Assembly (NCBI RefSeq): GCF_016801985.1
Contig: NZ_JAEVLS010000001.1
Location: 558,001 to 622,000, forward strand
DNA from: Steroidobacter gossypii
Lineage (GTDB): Bacteria; Pseudomonadota; Gammaproteobacteria; Steroidobacterales; Steroidobacteraceae
DNA length: 64,000 nucleotides
Direction of reading: 5' to 3'
Translations under genes and position numbers: made by a program
Notes under the pieces: model-generated
Told to the model about the DNA's origin: nothing
The model's database searches: none
The model's input: the letters and a program-made list of their open reading frames with translations, nothing else
In this document: one piece after another, positions 8,987 to 18,363 of the stretch
Position numbering within the stretch: the first letter of the stretch is position 1
Layout: each line of letters begins with the position of its first letter

Positions 8987-10654
8987 ATGCCAGCTCCGCA
9001 CGGCGCACCCGCTTGGGCCAACGAGCTCGCCCTCGCCTACGAAAGCGGCGCGCATGGGCAGTTCATTCTGTACGGCAACGTGCACGACCGGATTGCCGTC
9101 GGCGCGCAGCTCGTCGGGCTCACTGGCTATCTCGAGCATCACCTGCTGTCGAGCTTCCAGATCGTGCTTTCATACGATCTGGGTAGCGGGCTGACCATCG
9201 AACGCGGTGGCGAGCTGGTCGAGAAATGGGGCGGCGCGGATCTGAAGTCCTTGCCGAGGGAGCCGCAGGCAGCGCTGCAATACGTCAGTCGCTATCTGCG
9301 ATACCTCGGCAACCTGCGTGCGCTGGGTCGCGAAGTGAAAGAACACGTCGCAGTGATCTTGCGCAGCGTCGATCACATCGTGCCCGCCGACGGCGTCGGC
9401 TTCGAACATGGCAGTCTCACCAGCGTATTGCGCGAATGGTCGTCGGAAGCCCCGTTCGCCGATCTGCCCTTCACCAGCATTCTGATTGCCGACAATCTCA
9501 ACGATGTCGAGCCGCTCGTCGCATTCAGTACGCATGCCTCGCGCATTCGTGTGCCGCTGCCGGATTCGGCCGAGATCGAACGTGCGTTGACGCTGCTGCG
9601 AACTCACGAGGCCCGAGCGTTCACTCCGGACGCGAACCTGGCGCAGATTGGCGCGGCGCTGGTCGGCGTCACGCTGACGGCGCTGGAAAGCCTGGTGAAG
9701 ATGCGCGATCACTCGGGCCAGCCGCTGAACAGCGCGGATCTCACTCGCATCAAAAAAGAGCTGGTGGAGCGCGACTCCGCCGGCCTGGTCGAATTCATCG
9801 AATCGACTCGCACTCTCGACGCCTATCACGGCCAGGACGCGCTCAAGCGCTGGCTGCGCCAGGACATCAAGCTGTGGCAGACCGGCGATCTGAAGGCGTT
9901 GCCCATGGGGTATCTGCTGTGCGGCCCGGTAGGCACAGGAAAAACCTTTCTGGTCGAATGTCTCGCCGGCGAGGCCGGTGTGCCGGTGGTCAAGCTCAAG
10001 AACTTCCGCGATCGCTGGGTGGGCTCGAGCGAAGGCAATCTGGAAAAGATCTTCCGACTGATCCGTGCGCTCGGCCGTTGCATGGTGTTCATCGACGAAG
10101 CCGACCAGACGCTCGGCCGGCGTGACTCGGGCAGCGGCGACAGCGGCTTGTCCGGGCGCTTGTATTCCATGATCGCGCAGGAAATGTCGGATACCTCGAA
10201 TCGCGGGCGCGTGTTGTGGATTCTGGCGTCGTCGCGGCCCGACTTGATCGAAGTCGATTTGAAACGTCCGGGGCGCGTCGACGTGAAAGTGCCGCTGCTG
10301 CCCACGAGCACCACTGCCGAGAGCGCCGCACTGATCGGCGCACTCGCCAAGCGCTACGGTCTGCAGTTGAACGAAGCGGACCTCACTGCCCTCGAGCCGC
10401 GCATGCCGCTATTGCTCACACCGGGTGCGGCCGAGGCGCTGGTGGTGAAAGCCTATCGGCGCGTACGCACCGAGTACCTCGAGCCGCGTGCCGCGCTCGA
10501 TGCGTGTTTGGTCGGTTATCAGAATCCCGTGCCAGCCGACGTGCTCGAATTCCAGATGCGCATCTCGATCCGCGAGGCCACCGATCTTGCGTTCGTGCCG
10601 GCGGCGTTTCATAAGTACGCCGAGCCGGCCACTGCTGTCCCCATCGCGCCATGA
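8987..10654 (+). CDS. AAA+ ATPase of the PspA-associated operon
   Basis: The 555-residue protein has an N-terminal domain of about 290 residues and one AAA+ module. Visible motifs are Walker A GPVGTGKT (313-320), a pore-loop-like segment RDRWVGSSEGN (341-351), Walker B MVFIDEA (366-372), sensor-1-like ILASSRPDL and the arginine-finger region DLKRPGRVDV. This is the classic clade of AAA proteins (katanin/FtsH-like modules) with a substrate-remodelling role. No protease domain is present. The ATG at 8987 is 31 nt after the pspA-like stop. The last 4 nt overlap the next gene as ATGA. It may disassemble or remodel PspA polymers, much as Vps4 does for ESCRT-III; this is inference from gene order. 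Confidence 0.85.
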   Translation: MPAPHGAPAWANELALAYESGAHGQFILYGNVHDRIAVGAQLVGLTGYLEHHLLSSFQIVLSYDLGSGLTIERGGELVEKWGGADLKSLPREPQAALQYVSRYLRYLGNLRALGREVKEHVAVILRSVDHIVPADGVGFEHGSLTSVLREWSSEAPFADLPFTSILIADNLNDVEPLVAFSTHASRIRVPLPDSAEIERALTLLRTHEARAFTPDANLAQIGAALVGVTLTALESLVKMRDHSGQPLNSADLTRIKKELVERDSAGLVEFIESTRTLDAYHGQDALKRWLRQDIKLWQTGDLKALPMGYLLCGPVGTGKTFLVECLAGEAGVPVVKLKNFRDRWVGSSEGNLEKIFRLIRALGRCMVFIDEADQTLGRRDSGSGDSGLSGRLYSMIAQEMSDTSNRGRVLWILASSRPDLIEVDLKRPGRVDVKVPLLPTSTTAESAALIGALAKRYGLQLNEADLTALEPRMPLLLTPGAAEALVVKAYRRVRTEYLEPRAALDACLVGYQNPVPADVLEFQMRISIREATDLAFVPAAFHKYAEPATAVPIAP

Positions 10655-11508
10655 GCGGCCCGCGCTCCTATCTAGCCGCAGCGTTCAACGCGCGTCCTTT
10701 CGGCATGCCGGTGCCGCCGAACTGGTTCGGCATTGCCGCGTTCGCGCTGCTCGGCGCGTTCGTGAATCCAGGCCTGTGGCTGATCGGCGCGGGGCTCGAA
10801 GGTTTGTATCTCTGGGCGCTGTCACGAAATCCGCGCTTTCGAGCTACCGTTGACGCCGGCGGCAAAGGCGACGACTGGGTCGCGCGCTACAACGCGCTCA
10901 GTTATCACTTGGATGAAGACGCGCGCTGGCGGCAGGAGTCCATCGAAGCTCAGGCGCGGGAGATCGTCGACCTTCTCTCACGCACCGGCGCGACGGAAAT
11001 GCAGAAGAGCGATGTGCGACAGATGGCGTGGCTACATTTGAAACTGCTGGCCGCGCGCGCTTCGATCCTGCAGGTGATCAGCGCTGCGGAGCGCGACAAG
11101 CGCTCGCTCCATGATCAGGAGCTTCGGGTCATCGAGCGGCTTTCGGCCCCGGCGCTCAGCGACGAGCTCAAGCGCAGCCTGGAACAACAGCTGGCAGTGC
11201 TGCGCTCTCGCCGCGCCGGACATGCGGATGCTCAGCATCGCCGCGAACTCATCGAAGCCGAACTGGAGCGCCTGCGCCAGCAAGTGACGCTGGTGCGCGA
11301 GCAAGCATTGCTTGCGACGGACGAACACAGCGTGGCGTCGTCGCTGGACGCGTTGTCCGCTTCGCTCAACGAAGCCAATCGCTGGCTGCGCGATCAACGC
11401 GAATTGTTCGCCGGCCTCGATGGCCTGACCGACGAACCGCCTCCGGAAGAACTGCTGCAGCCTCGCGCGCCGACCGGTCGTCGGCGACGCGAACGCGTGG
11501 TGCAGTGA
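10651..11508 (+). CDS. Membrane-anchored coiled-coil protein of unknown function
   Basis: The 285-residue protein carries two adjacent hydrophobic segments near residues 25-60 (FGIAAFALLGAFVNPGLWLIGAGLEGLYLWAL), followed by a mostly charged helical region to residue 260 with heptad character (VIERLSAPALSDELKRSLEQ). I recognise no named family. It overlaps the AAA+ gene by 4 nt and is followed 43 nt later by the binding-protein/OmpA fusion, so it is part of the same transcript. A role as membrane adaptor joining the cytoplasmic PspA/AAA+ pair to the envelope component is a reasonable hypothesis. Confidence 0.7.
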   Translation: MSGPRSYLAAAFNARPFGMPVPPNWFGIAAFALLGAFVNPGLWLIGAGLEGLYLWALSRNPRFRATVDAGGKGDDWVARYNALSYHLDEDARWRQESIEAQAREIVDLLSRTGATEMQKSDVRQMAWLHLKLLAARASILQVISAAERDKRSLHDQELRVIERLSAPALSDELKRSLEQQLAVLRSRRAGHADAQHRRELIEAELERLRQQVTLVREQALLATDEHSVASSLDALSASLNEANRWLRDQRELFAGLDGLTDEPPPEELLQPRAPTGRRRRERVVQ

Positions 11509-11551
11509 TGTGCGCTCGACGATCAACACAGCTCTCGGCAAGGACTCTTCA

Positions 11552-13249
11552 ATGAGCACAAACAAACCGGTCCAGCGCGGCTCGGCCGCCGGCAATCTGA
11601 TCACGCTCGTGTTATTGCTGGGGATCATCGGCCTGGGCGCGTACCTGTGGATGGGCTCTCGGGGCACGGATGGCACTGGGTCCGGCAGGACCGCCACGAC
11701 CGCAGCGGGATCGACATCTTCCGACAGCCGCCGCGAAGGCGACGCGCCCGAACCCATCGAGCCTGTCACCGGCACGCCCTCGCTCGAGGCGGCCGCGACC
11801 TACACGCCCAAGGATGGCGTGTTGCAAATCGACATCAGCGAGTACGCCGGTTACGGCGGCCTGATCGTCGCCAACGGCGGCATGGAGCCCAATCCCGATT
11901 CGTTCTTCGCCCGGGAATACGGCTTCAAGGTGAGGATCACCAAGAGCGAAAGCGAAACCTGGTCGGCGCTCAACAACGGACGCCTCGCGGCCACGGCCAC
12001 GACCGCCGACGCGCTCGCCGTGCTCGGCCGTCAGTTCGACGCCGTCATCCCGCTGCAGATTGGTTATTCGCGTGGCGCCGATATGGTGGTAGTCGATCGT
12101 GGCATCGCCTCGGTCAATCAGCTCGCCGGCAAAGTGCTCGCCGCTTCGCAGTTCAACGAAAGCGAGTTTTTCATTCGGTATCTGGCCCAGGAAGCCGGCG
12201 TGCCGGTCACGGTGCTGCGTGACCTGGACTCGAAACCTTCCTCCAGCGAGCTCGGCCTGGTCTTCTACGAAGACGCGTTCGTCGCCTGCGACGCCTACGC
12301 ACACGAGCTGACCGGTTCGCAGCGCTTGAATGGCTGCGTCGGCTGGACGCCGCGCACCGACGAAGTCGTGGAAAGATCCAATGGCGCGGCCAAGGTACTC
12401 GTATCCAATCGCAACCTGCTGGTCATTGCCGACGTGCTGGCGGTGAATGGCGGCTTCGCCAAAGCGAATCCCGACATGGTTCGCGGCCTCGTGCACGGCA
12501 TCCTGGAAGGCAACCGTCGCTTGCGCGATCAGCAGGCAGCAAACATTGGCGTGGTCGCCAAGGCGTTCGGCTGGAGCGAAGCGGAGGCGCGCGACGAGTT
12601 ATCTCGCGTGCATCTGTCGAATCTTCCGGAGAACCGCGCGTTCTTCTCGGGCACCATCGATTCGGCCGGTTCGTTCGGCGGTATCTTCCAATCGTCCGTG
12701 CTCGCTTATGGCAGCGTGATCCGCAATCCCACCGATGCCTCACGCTTCGCCGATACGACCGCACTCGACGCGCTCGCCAAGCAAGGTCTGTTCGCCGAAC
12801 AAAAGATCGCTATCGCCCCCATCCGCAGCAGTACGCAGGCATCGCTCGAAGGCGATCCGCTGCTGAGCAAGGACATTCGTTTCTTTTTCGAGGCGAACTC
12901 GGCCGTGCTCGACAAGACCGCGCCTCAGAATCAGGAATATCTGGACACGATCAAACGTTTCCTGCAGGTGAGCCCCGGCTCCACCGTGCTCCTGCGCGGC
13001 CACGTCGACAATGCGCGCGTCGGCGAATTCCGCGACCAGGGCGGCGAACAACTCGTGAAGAGCATGGCCCTCAAAGCCATGGAACTCTCTCGTCAACGCG
13101 CGCTCGCCGTCAGCGAAGCACTCCGCGCTCGTCACAAAGATATCGACAGCTCTCGCATCGAAGCCGTCGGCCGCGGCTGGGAAGAGCCCGCCGGCCCGGA
13201 CAGCGAGCTCAATCGTCGCGTAGAAGTGCAATGGTTCACGCTGGAGTGA
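11552..13249 (+). CDS. Substrate-binding (NMT1/SsuA-like) domain fused to OmpA C-terminal domain
   Basis: This 565-residue protein has one N-terminal transmembrane anchor (about residues 15-34), a Ser/Thr/Gly-rich linker to about 75, and a periplasmic substrate-binding fold of the taurine/nitrate type to about 420. An OmpA-like peptidoglycan-binding domain ends the protein, with IRFFFEANSAVLD, LRGHVDNA, SRQRALAVSEAL and NRRVEVQW. The Asp in GHVDN and the Arg in NRRVEV are the usual diaminopimelate-contacting residues. No ABC permease or ATPase lies nearby, so it is probably a ligand sensor tethered to cell wall and inner membrane rather than a transporter subunit. The start ATG follows an AAGGA site. 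Confidence 0.82.
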   Translation: MSTNKPVQRGSAAGNLITLVLLLGIIGLGAYLWMGSRGTDGTGSGRTATTAAGSTSSDSRREGDAPEPIEPVTGTPSLEAAATYTPKDGVLQIDISEYAGYGGLIVANGGMEPNPDSFFAREYGFKVRITKSESETWSALNNGRLAATATTADALAVLGRQFDAVIPLQIGYSRGADMVVVDRGIASVNQLAGKVLAASQFNESEFFIRYLAQEAGVPVTVLRDLDSKPSSSELGLVFYEDAFVACDAYAHELTGSQRLNGCVGWTPRTDEVVERSNGAAKVLVSNRNLLVIADVLAVNGGFAKANPDMVRGLVHGILEGNRRLRDQQAANIGVVAKAFGWSEAEARDELSRVHLSNLPENRAFFSGTIDSAGSFGGIFQSSVLAYGSVIRNPTDASRFADTTALDALAKQGLFAEQKIAIAPIRSSTQASLEGDPLLSKDIRFFFEANSAVLDKTAPQNQEYLDTIKRFLQVSPGSTVLLRGHVDNARVGEFRDQGGEQLVKSMALKAMELSRQRALAVSEALRARHKDIDSSRIEAVGRGWEEPAGPDSELNRRVEVQWFTLE

Positions 13250-13262
13250 CGCACGCAGTGTG

Positions 13263-14172
13263 TCATGAGGTCACCCATCCCTCCCCGGCCTTCCACCGCT
13301 CCATCAGCTTCTCTCCTCGGGCGAGCGAACGGAGCGCCGGCACTGCGAAGGTCCTGATATCTGCGACGATTCCGTCGAACGCATTAGCCAGTCCCGGCTC
13401 GTCCAGCTTTTTTACAAAGGCGTTCCACTGAATTCGATGCTGCTCCGCGAAGCTGGCGGTGAGCGCTTCGAATTCCTCGGCCGGCACCGGCGTCTCGCGA
13501 TTGTTGAAAGTCGCTTCGATCGCGTTGAGCAGCGCGTCTGCCTCGAAATCGAGATGCTTCGAGCACATCCACACATCGTAGAAATCCTTCACTCGACTGT
13601 TTGCGCTGCCCAACGCCACCATCGCCTGGAGCTTCTCCGCGATCGCGGACTCGATGGGATAGGCAAGCAGATGGATCGTGTCGCTTGCGAGGTAGGCTGG
13701 GTATTCGACGATTCGCGGGCCGGGCACCATCACATCGCCGACACCGAAGTCGATCTGTATCCGAAGACGCACTTTGTCCATGCGTCCGTCCATCAGAATG
13801 CGCGTTCCTTTGTATTCCGAATCCTTGGTGATCTCCTCGGCGACGATGCTATCGGAGGAAGATGAGGCCGTCCGCCTCCACATCGAGCGTCGCGCAGTCC
13901 TTGACGAGAGCGATCAAGCTCGCCCGGTCGGCTTTGCCCCTGCGCAGCATGTCGATGTCCATCGTGGGACGCGCACGTGGTATGCCGATCGTTTTCAGCA
14001 GCAGCGCGCCCTTCAGCACGACGCTTTGCGCATGCTTTGACTTGGAGACTCGATACAGAAATCGCTCGATGGCGTATTGCTGAAGCACCTGTTGAAACGG
14101 CGCGCCGCTCGACTTGGAAGTGTTGCGCAGCCTTGCGAGTACGGAAGCTACGACATTCTTCTTCCCGCTCAT
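13263..14172 (-). pseudogene. abiEii: AbiEii-type nucleotidyltransferase toxin, frameshifted
   Basis: Two frames together make a full-length AbiEii toxin. The first (14172 to 13849) has KGALLLKTIG and TMDIDML, the nucleotidyltransferase signature. The second covers about 13863 to 13263 and has QIDFGVGD, AEKLQAMVAL and VKDFYDVW. The first frame ends in a stop after DGLIFLR, while the other frame carries the expected SSDSIVAEEI. The total span of 910 nt becomes divisible by three with one base removed or two added. The break is in a TC-rich stretch at about 13855-13866. AbiEii enzymes act as the toxin of the type IV abortive-infection pair. The toxin is probably dead here unless the shift is a sequencing error or programmed. 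Confidence 0.8.
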
Positions 14173-14774
14173 TCGATGGCCTGCAGGTACGGCGACATTG
14201 GTTTTTCAACACGAAGCAGGCGCGCGTATCGGAGCAGTTCGCGGTTCTGTACGCGTTTTCGCTGTCGTGCCAGGCGGAGCGCCTCCAGCGCGACGTCCAG
14301 CCCGAGCTTGTTCCTGAACTTGAAGCAATCCACCACAGTGCGCGCAACGCCGTAGATACTCAGCGGCATGCCGGCGACGCGATGCGTTTCGAGACCTTCA
14401 TGGAATGTCTTCGGATCGAAGCGATACACCGTGACTGGAATCGACAGCTTGATGCGGTAATAGCTGTCTCGGGGCACCGCCAGATGCACGGAGGATGGTA
14501 TCTGTGTCGTGATGTCGTGATACGAAAGTGCACTGGTTAGACACACAGCGGCATTCGGCGCGCGCGCAGCGACGACGGCGAGGTCGGGATACTCTGCTTC
14601 GCCGACGTCGGCCAGGCGGTAAAGACCGCGGCCGAGCTCGACAATCTGGCCGCTTTCACGCAGAGCATAGAGTGCGTCGGTGTGCACGCCACTCGCGATC
14701 AGATCGCGAGTGCGCAGCGTGCCGCCTTTTTCGCGGAAGACTCGAAGTGCGCTGTCGAGGTCGCGGGTTTTCAT
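14169..14774 (-). CDS. abiEi: AbiEi-type antitoxin/transcriptional regulator
   Basis: The 201-residue protein has an N-terminal winged helix (VFREKGGTLRTRDLIASGV through GRGLYRL, about residues 10-55) and the AbiEi C-terminal domain (SALSYHDITTQIPSSVHLAV; YGVARTVVDCFK). AbiEi proteins neutralise AbiEii and repress their own operon. The stop overlaps the toxin start by 4 nt, the normal AbiE arrangement. The antitoxin frame is intact although the toxin frame is broken. A perfect 8-bp inverted repeat directly upstream is a likely operator. The pair lies between two large envelope operons, as a small acquired cassette would. Confidence 0.88.
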   Translation of the reverse strand: MKTRDLDSALRVFREKGGTLRTRDLIASGVHTDALYALRESGQIVELGRGLYRLADVGEAEYPDLAVVAARAPNAAVCLTSALSYHDITTQIPSSVHLAVPRDSYYRIKLSIPVTVYRFDPKTFHEGLETHRVAGMPLSIYGVARTVVDCFKFRNKLGLDVALEALRLARQRKRVQNRELLRYARLLRVEKPMSPYLQAIE

Positions 14775-14778
14775 GGCC

Positions 14779-14824
14779 GGGTAATAATAGCTCCATTTAT
14801 TTACAAATGGGTAGAGTATTACCC
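14779..14824 (-). promoter_or_regulatory. Inverted repeat upstream of abiEi, candidate autoregulatory operator
   Basis: GGGTAATA at 14779-14786 and TATTACCC at 14817-14824 are perfect inverted copies about 38 bp apart centre to centre. A further GGGTA at 14809-14813 pairs with the outer TACCC. The segment between them is unusually AT-rich for this DNA (TTATTTACAAAT) and should hold the promoter of the abiE pair. AbiEi proteins are known to bind inverted repeats in their own promoter, so this is the expected operator position. Confidence 0.5.
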
Positions 14825-14891
14825 AGCCCTAGCTCGATACTATCGCCTCCGGCTCTTCAAGCAAGCGGGCTTTTTGTCGGAGCGGCCCGAT

Positions 14892-16256
14892 CTAGGCGCA
14901 AGCGACAGTAAATCCGATCGTGGTAGCGCCGTCGTCGCTTTCGGCGAAGACGGTGCCGCCATGCATGGTGGCAACGGCGCGGACGATCGCCAGACCGAGG
15001 CCGTGATTTTCGCGGCTGCCGCTGCGAGAGCTGTCGACGCGATAGAAGCGGTCGAACAGTCGGGAAAGGTGCTCCCGCGCGATACCGGACCCGGTGTTCC
15101 GCACCGAGACGCGGATGGCGCCTGGCTGCTGCAGAACAGACACGACGATCTCGGCACCGCGCGGGGCGTGCTGGACGGCGTTCTGTAACAGATTGGTTAC
15201 AGCGCGCCGAAACAGTGATGTCTCGATACTGGCCTGCGCATCGCCCTCGATACGCACGCGCACGCCAGCTTCTTCAAAGATGAACTCCAGATACTCGACG
15301 GCGTGGGCCACTTCTTGCGCGATCGACACTTCGATCCGGTTCGGCGCGCGTTCACCGCGATCCGCGCGAGCCAGGAACAGCATGTCGTTGACGATGGCGC
15401 GCAGCCGTTCGAGATCCTCAAGGTTAGAGTGCAGAGCTTCTTTTAGTTCCGTCACACTGCGCTCGCGCGACAACGTGACTTGCGTCTGGCCGATGAGATT
15501 GCCCAAGGGCGTGCGCAACTCGTGCGCCACATCGGCATTGAATGCTTCGAGCTGCTGATACGCCGCCTCGAGCCTCGCCAGCGCCCCGTTGAAAGAGTCT
15601 GCGAGCTTGGAAAGTTCCGGCGCCAGCGTGTCAGTCTGCAAGCGTCGCGACAGACGCCCTGGCGACAACGCCTGTGCTTCACCGGACAACCGCTCCACCG
15701 GCCGCAAGCCCACGCCGGCGATGTAGTAGCCGAGCGCCGCTGCTCCGAGCGCGCCGACGATCGTCAACGCAACCAGGCCCACCGTGAACGACTGCAATGT
15801 TTCCACGAACGGCGTCGAATCGATGCCCACCATCAATCGCACCGCTGGCCGCTCGCCACGCGCCTCGACCATCGCCGAATACGTCTTGAACGGCTCCTGC
15901 TGGTCCGGCAGCCGGACTTGCCCAAAACTGGCCGTGACCGCGCTACGCAGCTGCTCGGCCGTCAGCTCCGAGCCATAGCGGAAGCGTCGGTCGTCACTCA
16001 GCACCCAAACCCTGACGCGACTGTTCTCGGACAGCGAATTGTCGAACTTGCTGCGTATGTGGCCCCAGTAGGCCGCTTCGTCGTTGCGCATGATGAAGGG
16101 CCGGTACATTTGCCAGCGCGCCTGCAGTTCATTGTCCTGATGGCGCCCGAGCTCGCGCTTCAACAGACCATGCATGGCCACGCCCAGCACCGCCAGCGTG
16201 ACGAAGCTAGCGACAGCGAACATCGCGGCGAGGCGCTGGCTGATGGAGAGCTTCAT
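14892..16256 (-). CDS. Sensor histidine kinase (CusS/heavy-metal-type)
   Basis: The 454-residue protein has an N-terminal transmembrane helix (about 10-30), a periplasmic domain of about 125 residues, a second helix (about 160-182), a HAMP region and a HisKA domain with H-box [12 protein letters not shown]. The HATPase domain has [15 protein letters not shown] and [11 protein letters not shown]. It matches the IrlS/CusS group often coupled to efflux operons. It is the last gene of a five-gene unit: its start overlaps the response regulator stop by 4 nt. The signal it senses is not evident; the periplasmic part lacks an obvious His/Met metal cluster. Confidence 0.9.
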   Translation of the reverse strand: MKLSISQRLAAMFAVASFVTLAVLGVAMHGLLKRELGRHQDNELQARWQMYRPFIMRNDEAAYWGHIRSKFDNSLSENSRVRVWVLSDDRRFRYGSELTAEQLRSAVTASFGQVRLPDQQEPFKTYSAMVEARGERPAVRLMVGIDSTPFVETLQSFTVGLVALTIVGALGAAALGYYIAGVGLRPVERLSGEAQALSPGRLSRRLQTDTLAPELSKLADSFNGALARLEAAYQQLEAFNADVAHELRTPLGNLIGQTQVTLSRERSVTELKEALHSNLEDLERLRAIVNDMLFLARADRGERAPNRIEVSIAQEVAHAVEYLEFIFEEAGVRVRIEGDAQASIETSLFRRAVTNLLQNAVQHAPRGAEIVVSVLQQPGAIRVSVRNTGSGIAREHLSRLFDRFYRVDSSRSGSRENHGLGLAIVRAVATMHGGTVFAESDDGATTIGFTVACA

Positions 16257-16939
16257 GCGTCTTCGCTCTGCTCGCGTACTTCGAGCACGTAACCCATACC
16301 GCGCACCGTATGGAGCAAGGTGGGCCGGAACGGATCGTCCAGCTTGCTGCGCAATCTTTTCACGGCGACCTCGACCACGTTGGTGTCGCTGTCGAAGTTC
16401 ACGTCCCAGACCAGTTCGGCGATGGTGGTCTTGGACAGGATCTCGCCCTTACGGCGCGCCAGCGCCGCGAGCAATGCAAATTCCTTGGCCGTCAGATCCA
16501 AACGCTGGCCATTGCGCCAGGCTTTGCGCGCCAGCAGATCGATCTGCAAATCGGCGATGCGCAATTGCATGGCTTCCTGCCCCCGACTGCGCCGAGTCAG
16601 CGCTTGCAGGCGCGCCACCAGCTCCAGGAACGAAAAGGGCTTGACCAGATAGTCGTCCGCGCCTTCGCGCAGTCCACGCACACGATCGTCGACCCGGTCC
16701 CGCGCCGTCAGCATGATCACCGGCGTCTGCTTGCGCTCGCGCAGAGCGTGCAGCACCGAGAAACCGTCGGTGCCCGGCAGCATGACGTCGAGCACGATCA
16801 CGTCGTACTCATATTCGAGCGCCATGTGCTTGCCGTCGAGCCCATCGCGCGCGACGTCCACGACGTAGCCCTGCTCGCGCAGGCCTCGCTCGAGGTAGTC
16901 AGCCGTCTTGGGCTCGTCTTCTACGATCAGAACTTTCAT
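16253..16939 (-). CDS. OmpR/PhoB-family response regulator
   Basis: This 228-residue protein has a receiver domain with ED at 7-8, acceptor Asp51 in [13 protein letters not shown] and the conserved Lys in LVKPF. A winged-helix DNA-binding domain follows at about 125-222 ([39 protein letters not shown]). It is encoded between the outer-membrane factor and the kinase of the same operon with 4-nt overlaps on both sides, so it very probably controls this efflux operon by feedback. The family resembles CusR/IrlR. Confidence 0.93.
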   Translation of the reverse strand: MKVLIVEDEPKTADYLERGLREQGYVVDVARDGLDGKHMALEYEYDVIVLDVMLPGTDGFSVLHALRERKQTPVIMLTARDRVDDRVRGLREGADDYLVKPFSFLELVARLQALTRRSRGQEAMQLRIADLQIDLLARKAWRNGQRLDLTAKEFALLAALARRKGEILSKTTIAELVWDVNFDSDTNVVEVAVKRLRSKLDDPFRPTLLHTVRGMGYVLEVREQSEDA

Positions 16940-18363
16940 TGCCTCGAACTGGACCCCGAACCGGGCACCAGACCCATGGACTCATAAACATTCACCAAGC
17001 GGATGGAAACATCCGCCGTCGCGCGGGCCGCGTCCAGCTCCACCGCATACACGCTGCGCTCCGCGTCCAACACTTCCAACAACGACAACGCACCCGCCGT
17101 GTATTGCCGTCGCGCCAACTCGGCGGCCCGCCGCGCCGACTCCGCCGCGCTCGCCAGCTCCTGCTGCCGAAGCTTGCCTTGCGTGTACAACACCAGCGCA
17201 GTCTGAGTTTCTTGAAGCGCGGTGCGCGCGGTCTGTTCGTACGTCAGATACGCCTGCTCTTGAACGGCGTCCGCCGCATCGATCGCCGCACGAATACGGC
17301 CGAAATCGATCAATGGAGCCAACAAACCACCGCTCACCGACCACGTGCGAGTGCCGGTATCCAACAGATCGCTGACCCTATTGTCCTGGACCCCGAGCAA
17401 ACCGGCCAGCGTGATGCGCGGGTAGCGCAAGGCTTCGGCTACGTTGCGCTGTTCTGCCGCCGCGATCAAGCGTCGCTCCGCCGCTTGCACGTCCGGTCGA
17501 CGCGCGATTACGTCGGCTGGCGTGAGCAGCACACTCTCGGCGTCACTGTCGGGCAGCGCGCCCGGGTCGCTGCCTGAGGCCGGCAACAGAGGATTCAAGG
17601 TTTCCGGCGTCGATGCTGTCAACAGAATCAAGCGATGGCGCGCGGCTTCAGCCAGCTCGTGCGATTGAGGAATCTGCGCGCGCGTGGTCCGCAACGACGA
17701 GACAGTGCGTTCCAGATCCAGCCGGCTGGCAAAACCTTCATCGAAGCGCGCGCGAGTGATGCGGACTGTTTCTTCCTGCGCCTGCGCGTTGCGCAACGAC
17801 AGCTCGGTCTGCACTTGGTACAAGCGGAACTCGAGATAGTTGCGAATGACTTCGGCGATCAATGCCACACGAACTGCGTCGCGATCCGCCTGCAGGGCGC
17901 GCAACTCGGCATCGGCAGCACGCGCTTCGGCTCGCAACCGGCCGAACAGATCGATCTCCCAGCTGGCATTGGCCGCTGCACTGGCATTCTCCTGAATTCC
18001 GCCAATGGTGTTCCCTGCGAAGCGGCGCCCGCTGGAGCGATCGGCGTCGACGGACGCATCGATCTGCGGCGCCAGATTCGCCAGTGTCGCGCGGCGCTGT
18101 GCGCGCACTTCCCGCACACGGGCTTCGGCGACGCGCAGATCGAGATTGCGTTGCTCAGCCAGCTCGACGAGCTGATCGATGGTCTGATCGTCGAACGCCT
18201 TCCACCACGTCAACGAAGCCGCATCCGCTGGGGCGATCGCCCGCTGCTCATCGACCCAAGCGGACTGCATGTCATCGGGCAGCTGCCGCACCGGTTGGCT
18301 GCAAGCCGCCAGCAAGGCCAGAGCGATGACCGACATCACTCGATGTGACATACGGCAGCTCAT
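16936..18363 (-). CDS. Outer-membrane efflux lipoprotein (NodT/OprM family)
   Basis: The 475-residue protein begins with a lipoprotein signal ([14 protein letters not shown]). Two OEP repeats follow, rich in helical segments such as [20 protein letters not shown] and TAADV-type motifs ([23 protein letters not shown]). This is the TolC-like exit duct of a tripartite pump. The ATG at 18363 overlaps the RND stop as ATGA; two in-frame ATG codons follow within 10 residues and could also serve. The stop overlaps the response regulator start. A longer open frame running upstream over the RND gene is out of frame with that gene and not real. Confidence 0.9.
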   Translation of the reverse strand: MSCRMSHRVMSVIALALLAACSQPVRQLPDDMQSAWVDEQRAIAPADAASLTWWKAFDDQTIDQLVELAEQRNLDLRVAEARVREVRAQRRATLANLAPQIDASVDADRSSGRRFAGNTIGGIQENASAAANASWEIDLFGRLRAEARAADAELRALQADRDAVRVALIAEVIRNYLEFRLYQVQTELSLRNAQAQEETVRITRARFDEGFASRLDLERTVSSLRTTRAQIPQSHELAEAARHRLILLTASTPETLNPLLPASGSDPGALPDSDAESVLLTPADVIARRPDVQAAERRLIAAAEQRNVAEALRYPRITLAGLLGVQDNRVSDLLDTGTRTWSVSGGLLAPLIDFGRIRAAIDAADAVQEQAYLTYEQTARTALQETQTALVLYTQGKLRQQELASAAESARRAAELARRQYTAGALSLLEVLDAERSVYAVELDAARATADVSIRLVNVYESMGLVPGSGSSSRQ

